Source of the DNA: Acanthosoma haemorrhoidale
Lineage: Eukaryota > Arthropoda > Insecta > Hemiptera > Acanthosomatidae
Direction: 5' to 3'
NCBI GenBank assembly: GCA_930367205.1
Contig: OV884015.1
Span: 106,146,509 to 106,210,508, forward strand
DNA length: 64,000 nt
Position numbers and translations under genes: made by a program. This document shows positions 49,019-56,927 of this stretch, one piece after another. Position 1 is the first letter of the stretch. Every line of letters begins with the position of its first letter. The notes below the pieces were generated by a model. The model had not been told where the DNA came from and searched no databases. It saw nothing but the letters and a program-made list of their open reading frames with translations.

Positions 49019-49296
49019 ATCTTGGTAAGGATTATTAGTTCTGTTAAGAAATAAGTAGGGCACCCAGACGAAGAAGCTGGGACAGCCATATTCTGTTACT
49101 CTTGTTTTTTTGTATTATTATCTGTTGATTGATAAGTTCTTTATGATGTATTATTCACATGATGTCCGCTTTCTTAGAATATATATGTATTTTTGTTTTT
49201 GTATCTACTATGTAAATCCGGACGAAGAAGCTGGATCAAAAATTTTTGTGAAACTCCGACACAAAAGTTCCTCCTATGAAGGAACTGGAGGGAAGG
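49019..49296 (+). other. 3' untranslated region and polypurine tract of the LTR element
   Basis: The polypurine tract ggagggaagg is at 49287-49296, immediately before the 3' LTR. GACGAAGAAGCTGG occurs twice (49067-49080 and 49221-49234), each time readable as PDEEAG but in different frames. No env. Confidence 0.75.
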
Positions 49297-49470
49297 AGTT
49301 AACATGAGAGACAGGATTATTGTAAACAATAATAGAGAGTGGGGGCTAATCCTCACTCATACTGTATATATAGGAGAGAAATGATAATAAAGAGTTAGTT
49401 AAGTTCTATTCTGCTTCTTGATCACACCTACCAACCCCTTTTTAGTTCGATCGTTTAGCCGGGAGTTAAG
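49297..49470 (+). repeat. 3' LTR
   Basis: 174 bp, same ends as the 5' LTR. Differences: one substitution near the start, lack of the 11 extra bases, and two one-base indels (one G more, one A fewer). Confidence 0.9.
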
Positions 49471-50146
49471 TTATATATATATATATATATATCTATCATT
49501 TATATTATTTACTTATATGGTAAGAAAAAGAATGTCTCATGCGAAAACAGTTTAATATCATCCTTACATATCAAGAAATTGTTATACATAAAAAAAAAAA
49601 AAAAAAAAATTGGTTAAAAAAAATGGTTATAAAAATCATGCATGTATATATATCTATCATTCATATCATTATTTACTTTCTCACTACTATTATACTCACT
49701 CATTACTATATATATGATTTCTCATACGACAACAGTTAATTATCATCCTTAATAATCAAATAAGATTATTCAATAATTTATACCCAACAGATTTCCAGAT
49801 ATTGACACCACGACTCTAACTGTTTTTTAGGAGTGAACTATTCCAGAGACGAAGATACTTGCTATCTTAACTACAGGCCACTACGATACACCATACAGAC
49901 CACAGATGTTGGTAGGCTAGGGGAAGTAGAAGGGTTAAGTCTTTGAAATATTGACTGAACCTTTTTGACCTAATGACAACTATCAATATGTTAAAATAAA
50001 TTACCGTAAGACCATAAAATTATATCTTTCAGAGACCGTAAGCTTAACCATAGCAATAAAAACTATATCCAATTTTTATGAGATTATACAAAATTTTATT
50101 TCACCAGGACCATATTTAATTGAACGCAGCAGAATTAATCTCTAGC

Positions 50147-50641
50147 CTAATCAATCGTAACAATGTTAACCTTAAGTAGTCCTGGATTCTTCTCATAAAA
50201 CTCCACTCCCCTACCAGAAAGCCATGCTGAAATTGCTGGCTTAAGTTTAGGCTGTCCATCAAGGGAGTGCAACCCTCTACCCGTTATAACAGAAACAAAA
50301 GTGGTCTTACGACCGGAATCTCGAAGCCTGGAAGTGACTTCATCTATGAAGAGGTCAGGTACGTCCAGAGCTTCGGACACGAATAGGAAATGCAAATCTA
50401 AACGTGTCCATGTATCATTCACATGATACCTAATAATCGACCTAGCAGACAAAGGCCTAATCCTTCTACCTCCCTCGGTACTCCACCTGGTCTTTGTGTA
50501 AGGCGGTTGATCTAAAGGTGTGAGGAAGCAAATAGCTTCGTCTACGGAATCGTTCACTCCGGCTAAAACAAAAGTTAGTGTTTGTTCGTCCATGTCTGGG
50601 AATCTGTCGGATAAATAAGTTAACGAAGTAGACTTACTCAT
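50147..50641 (-). CDS. CUE-Smr domain protein, variant copy (unit 6)
   Basis: Open over all 164 codons, but it has three base differences from every other copy. Leu95 is Pro (base 50358), inside the helix that follows the LDLH motif. Asp143 is Gly (base 50214), in the C-terminal part of the Smr domain. The third (base 50207) is silent. A proline in that helix could destabilise the fold. This unit also carries the LTR retrotransposon and, upstream, a one-base deletion (gggggcccagg near 50749). It may be drifting away from function. Confidence 0.8.
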   Translation of the reverse strand: MSKSTSLTYLSDRFPDMDEQTLTFVLAGVNDSVDEAICFLTPLDQPPYTKTRWSTEGGRRIRPLSARSIIRYHVNDTWTRLDLHFLFVSEALDVPDLFIDEVTSRLRDSGRKTTFVSVITGRGLHSLDGQPKLKPAISAWLSGRGVEFYEKNPGLLKVNIVTID

Positions 50642-51589
50642 TACGGCGATGATGATCGGGACACTGTATCCAATATGTGCACACTTTAAAAGTCAGAGCT
50701 GGACTGACTGAAATCATAGGAAAGTTTGCAAGTGACGGTGGAGTGGGGGCCCAGGTACCGAAATTCTTTATATTGGCAAACCCTCACCCAGGTATAAACA
50801 TCTTTTGACTTGGTGTAAATGTCTAAAAAAGACGATTTCTCTTTACTTTAATTTTTTTTTATACATGGAAAGAAAGAACTATTCTTGAAAGAAACTACTA
50901 TTTTTTTAATTTGAATTCAAAACCGAGGGTAATACTTCTGTTTTACAGAAGACCTAAAGGAAAATTATTTCGGGCACGAATAATATAAGTGATCAATTGT
51001 AGTCTCATAATTAATATGTGAGGGGGGAAATATACCAAATATTGCAGGTTCCAGAAAAAAACTCTAGGTTTTTTTATTGTTCCTTGGTGGCTAGAATGCA
51101 CAGAAACCTTCGACACATTTTCAAGTCTACCTATTCTTTCAAAAAAACGTCATATTGTAAAAATAGTAAACAAATACAACGAATAATAAAACAAAAGGCC
51201 GTAGTTAGGAAAACGCACGTGGGAGAGCACTTACCATGAACAAATCAATTATGATACGGAATTTTTTCTACAGTATCGATAATATGTGACGACTGAAGGC
51301 GACAATTGTGTAAACAAATAATGTAAATACAGCTGAAGAAAAGTCCGACCTCACCACCAACCCCGCTTCTGAGTTAACAGTGATTTCTTGAAACTTGAGA
51401 GAAGTTAGAATTTTAGTTTTACCAAAGATTGAGGCAGACTAAATAGCATGGAAGGTGTGTGTCATGATCTGCCAAGACTTTCAAAGCACTAAGTACCAAG
51501 CACCACAGTTGATTATCTAAGTACGCAAGTGTGCCATGTGATTAAGCCGAGACAGACTTTAAGCACTAAGTAACAAGCACTACAGTTAA

Positions 51590-52003
51590 TTATCTAAGTA
51601 CGCAAGTGTGCCCTGTGATTAAGCAGAGACAGACTTTAAGCACTAAGTACCAAGCCGATATTTCCGATTTTAGTTCTTCCCTTAGTTGATCAAACTTCCC
51701 GCTCAACTCTTTTTGTTCTTTATTATTTTCTTTAGGTGCGTTATTTTGACTGTTTAATTTTTCGTTTATTTCTTTATTATTTTCTTTAAGTGCGTTAAAT
51801 TGACTGTTTAATTGGGCAAGGACCTGTTGCAACATCTTTGTCGTAGTGTTTTCACTCGGATTTACTGCGGGTTCGGGGTGTGGGTTCCCTGTTTTAGAGG
51901 CTGCGTTTGACCCAAAAGGTAGGCAGTATACCTGAATCTGACCTGGAAATATTTGTGTTCGTGTGTGTACAACAAATGTGAAATTATGAGAAAATATAAA
52001 TTG
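51590..52003 (-). CDS. Coiled-coil ORF, class B form (unit 7)
   Basis: 138 open codons, first Met at 51835. The clearest coiled-coil of the set, with successive LKENNKEINEKLNSQNN-type blocks. One block has Pro in place of Leu (base change at 51736). The Jockey element begins about 220 bp away on the plus side and does not touch this ORF. Confidence 0.35.
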   Translation of the reverse strand, partial: QFIFSHNFTFVVHTRTQIFPGQIQVYCLPFGSNAASKTGNPHPEPAVNPSENTTTKMLQQVLAQLNSQFNALKENNKEINEKLNSQNNAPKENNKEQKELSGKFDQLREELKSEISAWYLVLKVCLCLITGHTCVLR

Positions 52004-52213
52004 TTAGTGGTTAGTACTACTTATTATTCTAACATGCAATACCTCACAATTCTTTTGGTTTCTTTAGAATTTTTTAAGTTAATCCCGGAGTGGCCCCTAT
52101 TGAAACCTACCTCATTTTTTACCATTTCTTTTTTTACTTTATTTGATCAATTTACCTTAACTAATTTGGCAGGTCCGTCATGAGATTTTTAAATCAAATT
52201 GTTTTATGTCTTT

Positions 52214-52225
52214 GACATAGGAATT
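52214..52225. repeat. Target-site duplication, left copy
   Basis: gacataggaatt; the right copy is at 56916-56927. The sequence occurs once at this place in uninterrupted units (for example 936-947). Confidence 0.92.
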
Positions 52226-52689
52226 AGTTCTGCGCCTGCGCTGCCATTAGTTTAACGTGTCTACATCGCTCTGCAACTGAACTATCATTATTACCTTTCG
52301 TAGGAAGTGTAACGGTGCGAAAAACAGTCCCAACAGACTATTTACGGGAACTCATCTCGAGGGAGAAGGTTGAACGTGAGTAGTAAATGTATTTCATTGA
52401 ACTATACTCATAAGTGCTAGTGCATAGACAATTGGATAGTCACGGCAGCCATATTGGGACAAATCCCCACTTGGCTCACCGGCCGAGTGATAGCTCATAG
52501 ATCGTTCATAGCTCAGAGCTACCGTCGGCGGCTCTCGTACCGCACGTCGTGCGTTCGATACTGGGAGTAGTCATCGGTTTTTTTTTTGTTTTTTTTTTAA
52601 ATAATTAAATTATTTCTGCTAGGCAGAATATGTCATTATGCGTTTTCATCATATGGCGATGAATAATAATAAAAAAAGATCTCGGTCCG
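52226..52689 (+). other. 5' UTR of the Jockey element with Pol III-like boxes
   Basis: Begins at the element's first base, where an internal promoter is expected for this clade. An A-box-like ggccgagtgatagc (52481-52494) and a B-box-like gcgttcgatac (52551-52561) are followed by a long T run (52578-52598). The T-arm does not pair well, so this is not a working tRNA gene. Confidence 0.5.
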
Positions 52690-53922
52690 TTGATACCACC
52701 ACACCAACAACATCACCAAAACAAAAGGCTCGTAGAGGAAGACCGAGTAAGAGAGACCTGCCGCCGCCACCACCATCTGTCACACCCTTCACCTCAACCA
52801 GGACCGTCTACTGCTCCGTCACCAGCAGAATCTCCGTTCTTCACCCCGAATCCGTTCCAGCCACTGTTGCAAGATGCAACAAATAATGACATGGAGACAA
52901 CTACCACCCCTAAAACCCCTAAGCCACCTCCAATATTCATAAAAAATATTAGGTCTTTTAAAATACTATGCGATCAATTAAAAAAAATTGTTGGGGTTGG
53001 TAAGTTTACCTGCCTCAATAGAAGCAGAGATACTAGGATCACGCCAGACAATTCAGATACTTATAGAGCGATTGTTAAGTATCTGGAAAATACAAAAGCT
53101 GAGTTTCACACATATCAGCTAAAGGAAGATAGATCCTTGAGGGTTGTTATTAGGAACCTTCACCCGACGACCCCAGTTGATATAATTATAGAAGAACTGA
53201 GTGCCCAAGGGTTCAATGCAAGACAGGTAGTCAATATCTTCAGGGAGGACAAGGACATGGACACTCCGGTGAAAACGCCACTCCCACTATTTTTCGTTGA
53301 CCTCGAAAAAACGCCAGGAGTTGAAAACATTTACAATGTGAACTACCTCTACTACACTAGAGTAAAAGTGGAAAAACCACATCCCAGGCGTGACATAGTT
53401 CAGTGCCACAACTGCCAGGAATATGGCCACAGTCGTTCGTACTGTCACCACATACCTAGGTGTGTGAAGTGCGGAGACAAGCACAAGAGCGAGCTTTGCA
53501 AGAAGCCTCGCCAATCCCCCGCTGTATGTGCCTTGTGTCAGCAAGACCACCCTGCCAACTACAAAGGCTGCGAGGCATATAAAGTGCTGAAGAACCGCCT
53601 CCAACAACAACGCCGCCCACTCGTGGTAGAAGAAGCAGTGAAACCGCGAAGCGTTCCAGCCAGAGAAGTGAATGACTCCACTTCATTCGCCAACATAGTG
53701 TCAGGTGGACGCAAGACATTATCCGAGGCACCGCCTCCTCCCCTCCCTCAACCACAGCATTTACCTCAGCCTCACATACACCAAATTCCTCCCCCTCCCA
53801 ACTCCACAGATCTCACTAGCCTTCTTACATCCTTTCTCACTGACTTCAGAACTCTTATCACTCCTCTTATTTCACTGCTCACCAACCTTGTTTCCCACCT
53901 CATTCCAAGCTCTCCCAAATGA
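52690..53922 (+). CDS. ORF1 nucleic-acid-binding protein (Gag-like) of the Jockey element
   Basis: 410 aa in the main frame. Three CCHC knuckles: residues 239-252 (C-x2-C-x4-H-x4-C), 258-270 (C-x2-C-x3-H-x4-C) and 280-294 (C-x2-C-x3-H-x6-C), the usual Jockey-clade triplet. A Pro/Thr-rich N-terminus and Pro-rich C-terminus flank them. The N-terminus is doubtful. A frame starting at 52638 or just after reads KKRSRS then ARRGRPSKR, a basic AT-hook-like start, and overlaps the first part in another frame, so a one-base change near 52760-52800 may have broken the start. The stop overlaps the ORF2 ATG as ATGA. Confidence 0.88.
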   Translation: MIPPHQQHHQNKRLVEEDRVRETCRRHHHLSHPSPQPGPSTAPSPAESPFFTPNPFQPLLQDATNNDMETTTTPKTPKPPPIFIKNIRSFKILCDQLKKIVGVGKFTCLNRSRDTRITPDNSDTYRAIVKYLENTKAEFHTYQLKEDRSLRVVIRNLHPTTPVDIIIEELSAQGFNARQVVNIFREDKDMDTPVKTPLPLFFVDLEKTPGVENIYNVNYLYYTRVKVEKPHPRRDIVQCHNCQEYGHSRSYCHHIPRCVKCGDKHKSELCKKPRQSPAVCALCQQDHPANYKGCEAYKVLKNRLQQQRRPLVVEEAVKPRSVPAREVNDSTSFANIVSGGRKTLSEAPPPPLPQPQHLPQPHIHQIPPPPNSTDLTSLLTSFLTDFRTLITPLISLLTNLVSHLIPSSPK

Positions 53923-56585
53923 ATAAAAAACCCTTAACTATCCTTCTTTGGAATGCCAATGGTGTTCGAAATCACACAAACGAACTGACAACATTACTAA
54001 ATGAAAAAAACATTGACGTTGCACTCATTACTGAAACGCGACTGACTGCTAACAGATCCCTCAAAATCCCACAGTACCAGGTTTACAGAACAGACCACCC
54101 TGATGGAACATCACATGCTGGTACTGCTGTCCTTATCCACTATTCCCTTTCCCACCACATCGTCCCATTGATTGCCCATGATTTCCTACAAGCCACAGCT
54201 GTGTCAATCCGCACATTTTCCTTCCCCCTCACCATAGCTGCAGCGTATTGTCCACCTAACAAGTCTATTTCCAACTCACAATTTACCTCCTTTCTTAACT
54301 CAATTGGACATCACTACCTTGTGGGTGGAGATTTCAACGCAAAGCACCAACAGTGGGGCTCTAGAACCACCAACTCCCGAGGGCGAGCTTTGTTATCTGC
54401 ACTCTTATCCACAAACTCCACCCCTCTCCCTCCTCAGACTCCTACCTATTGGCCTTCAGATCCCTATCGAAATCCTGACATCCTTGATTTCTTCATCCAC
54501 CATGGAATAGGATCGATAAATTCGTCCACTACACGGCTCGATGACCTGTCGTCCGACCATAGCCCTCTACTCCTCACTCTTTCGTTACACCCCATCCCCA
54601 AACTACCTCCTCCCTCATTCATCAGAGGTCCAGTCGACTGGGACCACTTCCGTGAACTTCTAACTAATTCCATTGACCTCAAAGTTACCCTAAAAACACC
54701 TCATGATCTAGACCATGCCGTACATTCCCTTACTACCTTAATCCAACAATGTGCATGGAATGCTTCAAAGCCTCGACCTTCCCCGTATGCCCAGAACAAA
54801 ACTTCTTTACCTCAAAACCTACTCGACCTTATCCACATCAAACGCCGCTCCAAAGCCTTATGGCAAAGAACCCGACACCCTGCCGATCGCCGCTGTTACA
54901 ATCAAAACTGTAAATTGTTAAAGCGAGAGTTGGCAACCTTCCGATCCCAAACATTTAATTCTTACCTATCCTCTTTATCCACTCAGGACAACTCTCTCTG
55001 GAGAGCTACCCAAAATATCCTAAAATACCATTATGTATCACATCCACTTCGTCGTGGCGATGGGTCCTGGGCTGCGTCAGATGGAGAGAGATCTGAAGCA
55101 TTCGCACAGCACCTCTCACATACTTTTACACCTCATCCCAACCAGCATAATCCATCCCACGATACGAAGGTCGAAGATTTCCTTATTTCTCCGATTCCTC
55201 TTTCACTTCCTCCAAAGGCAGTCAATCCCTCCGAGGTCCAATACCACTTAAAAAACCTACCACTCCGTAAATCTCCTGGATACGATCTTCTCACTGCTCA
55301 GATCCTTCGACAACTCCCACCCAAAGCAATAATTTTCCTCACCTATATATTTAATTGTATCCTTAGAACCACCCACTACCCACTTCTCTGGAAATATTCC
55401 ACTATCGTCCTCTTTCAGAAACCTGGAAAGTCCCCAAATGATCCCTCATCTTACCGCCCAATCAGTCTACTTCCAATCCTTTCAAAAGTTTTTGAAAGAA
55501 TCCTACTCAAACGCCTTTTGCCTATAGTTGAATCCAAAAACCTTCTTCCTAACCATCAATTTGGCTTTCGCTTCAGACACTCCACTGCTCAACAAGGCCT
55601 TCGCGTTGTTGACCATATATCCTCCGCACTTGAAAGCAAACACTACTGCACGGGTGCTTTCTTGGACGTAGCTCAGGCTTTTGACCGGGTATGGCACCCA
55701 GGTTTGCTTTACAAACTAAAAATCTCCTTACCGCAGACCCTTTATCTAATCCTTCAATCCTATCTGTCTAACAGGTTCTTTCGGGTCCGTTGTGGTTCAG
55801 AATACTCCGATTATTACCCCATAGAAGCAGGAGTTCCTCAAGGCAGCGTCCTTGGCCCTATCCTGTATACCCTTTTCACTGCTGACATTCCGTTAAGTCC
55901 TAGCACCTTCCTTGCAACTTTTGCTGACGACACAGCAATTCTCTCGTCACATCCCAATCCGTCAACGGCATCCTACAACCTCCAAAATCACCTCACTAAG
56001 ATAGAGAAGTGGTGCAACTTCTGGCGCATCAAGGTCAATGAAGGCAAATGCGTTCACAACACATTTACTCTCCGTCGAGGATCCTGCCCGTCCGTAACCT
56101 TCAATTCAATTCCGCTTCCCATGTCCAATACAGTTAGATATCTAGGTTTTCATCTAGACAAAAGACTGACTTGGAACCCTCACACAAGACTTAAAAGACA
56201 AGAATCGAACAGACGGTTTGGACAGTTATACAGACTACTGAACAGAAACTCTAACCTCACACTAGAAAACAAACTCCACGTATACAAACAGTTATTAAAA
56301 CCAATTTGGACTTACGGAATAGAGTTATGGGGGACAGCCAAACCATCGAACATCAAACGTATCCAAACATTCCAATCCAGAGTCCTCAGAACCATAGTCA
56401 ACCCACCCTTTTATATTAAAAACTCATCCCTTCACAGAGATCTCCATGTACCAACTGTCTTCGACCTTATACCCTCAAGATTTTCCGCACATCCGAATCC
56501 TTTGGTCGACTCCATATCCAGTAACATTCAACCTTACAATCCTCCTCGACGCCTAAAACGGCGGTGGCCTCGCGACCTATTATAA
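53919..56585 (+). CDS. ORF2: AP endonuclease and reverse transcriptase of the Jockey element
   Basis: 888 aa, normal for the clade and intact. The N-terminal apurinic-type endonuclease shows LLWNANG (about 9-15), ITETRL (about 39), GGDFNAKHQQWG (about 136) and SDHSPLL (about 208). The reverse transcriptase lies between about 440 and 700, with AFLDVAQAFDRVWH, GVPQGSVLGP and FADD at 668-671. The post-RT segment has KPIWTYGIELWG. It nicks target DNA and primes cDNA synthesis on it. Translation probably depends on ORF1 through the 4-nt ATGA overlap. Confidence 0.93.
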   Translation: MNKKPLTILLWNANGVRNHTNELTTLLNEKNIDVALITETRLTANRSLKIPQYQVYRTDHPDGTSHAGTAVLIHYSLSHHIVPLIAHDFLQATAVSIRTFSFPLTIAAAYCPPNKSISNSQFTSFLNSIGHHYLVGGDFNAKHQQWGSRTTNSRGRALLSALLSTNSTPLPPQTPTYWPSDPYRNPDILDFFIHHGIGSINSSTTRLDDLSSDHSPLLLTLSLHPIPKLPPPSFIRGPVDWDHFRELLTNSIDLKVTLKTPHDLDHAVHSLTTLIQQCAWNASKPRPSPYAQNKTSLPQNLLDLIHIKRRSKALWQRTRHPADRRCYNQNCKLLKRELATFRSQTFNSYLSSLSTQDNSLWRATQNILKYHYVSHPLRRGDGSWAASDGERSEAFAQHLSHTFTPHPNQHNPSHDTKVEDFLISPIPLSLPPKAVNPSEVQYHLKNLPLRKSPGYDLLTAQILRQLPPKAIIFLTYIFNCILRTTHYPLLWKYSTIVLFQKPGKSPNDPSSYRPISLLPILSKVFERILLKRLLPIVESKNLLPNHQFGFRFRHSTAQQGLRVVDHISSALESKHYCTGAFLDVAQAFDRVWHPGLLYKLKISLPQTLYLILQSYLSNRFFRVRCGSEYSDYYPIEAGVPQGSVLGPILYTLFTADIPLSPSTFLATFADDTAILSSHPNPSTASYNLQNHLTKIEKWCNFWRIKVNEGKCVHNTFTLRRGSCPSVTFNSIPLPMSNTVRYLGFHLDKRLTWNPHTRLKRQESNRRFGQLYRLLNRNSNLTLENKLHVYKQLLKPIWTYGIELWGTAKPSNIKRIQTFQSRVLRTIVNPPFYIKNSSLHRDLHVPTVFDLIPSRFSAHPNPLVDSISSNIQPYNPPRRLKRRWPRDLL

Positions 56586-56915
56586 ATGGACATTCTATGT
56601 CATGGGGTCCTGGCACTGGCCATCATCCCCAGTCATGTCCTGAGCGTGTGTGGCTCTCTTGCCCTCTCTGTGGCCTGCGCCGGATGGCGCCACGGCCGGA
56701 GAGGGGGCGGGGGGAGCTTCGCTGCTTCCGGCCTTTCCGCCAGCTTGCTGGGGGATTGGCTTCGGGGGCGGGGGGGCTGAATCTGTATGTATATAGGTAT
56801 GAATGGACTGTATATAGGTATGAATGGAATTGTTTATAAGGTATGAATGATCTCTCAGCACAATTATTAATGCTGGAAAAGGCAAATTGTAATTTTTTCA
56901 ATAAAGAATTTAAAA
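56586..56915 (+). other. 3' UTR of the Jockey element
   Basis: The first part is very GC-rich, with G runs at 56703-56714 and 56750-56776. Next come three copies of ggtatgaatg (near 56805-56850), two of them preceded by tatata. AATAAA lies at 56900-56905. Short frames here are not credible genes. Confidence 0.7.
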
Positions 56916-56927
56916 GACATAGGAATT
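56916..56927. repeat. Target-site duplication, right copy
   Basis: gacataggaatt, followed by the tatcccgattgaatc of the unit, which resumes without loss. Confidence 0.92.

Larger units (their letters stand above)
43990..49470 (+). mobile_element. Ty3/Gypsy LTR retrotransposon, gag-pol, no env
   Basis: 5481 bp inserted in a TA-rich target. Order: 5' LTR, PBS, gag, TGA, pol (protease, reverse transcriptase, RNase H, integrase with GPY/F-like tail), purine tract, 3' LTR. The target duplication cannot be sized because both flanks are TATA repeats. TATA targets and AGT-starting LTRs are typical of the 17.6/297/gypsy group. No env-like frame exists between pol and the 3' LTR. Codon composition is much richer in G+C than the host array. 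The LTRs differ by about one substitution plus small indels, so the insertion is young. Confidence 0.93.
38417..51284. repeat. Macrosatellite unit 6, interrupted by LTR retrotransposon
   Basis: Complete tandem unit of 12868 bp; removing the 5.5-kb LTR element leaves about 7.4 kb. Only two 180-bp repeats. It carries a private patch near 42787-42812 containing a 12-bp perfect palindrome, the 24-bp longer form of the decayed ORF (shared with unit 7), an expanded AT microsatellite beside the LTR element, and the only CUE-Smr copy with amino-acid changes. Confidence 0.95.
52226..56915 (+). mobile_element. Jockey-clade non-LTR retrotransposon, full length
   Basis: 4690 bp inserted in unit 7 and flanked by a perfect 12-bp target-site duplication, gacataggaatt (52214-52225 and 56916-56927); the uninterrupted site exists in the other units. 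Starts AGTTCTGCGCC, encodes ORF1 and ORF2, and ends with AATAAA at 56900-56905 and a very short A-rich tail. ORF2 has endonuclease and reverse transcriptase but no RNase H, as in the Jockey clade. Confidence 0.95.

Noticed and set aside
49019..49296. env gene of the LTR element
   Set aside because: Under 300 bases between pol and the 3' LTR, with no signal peptide, transmembrane or long open frame.
53287..53755. Minus-strand frames opposite Jockey ORF1
   Set aside because: Shadows of the zinc-knuckle coding sequence.
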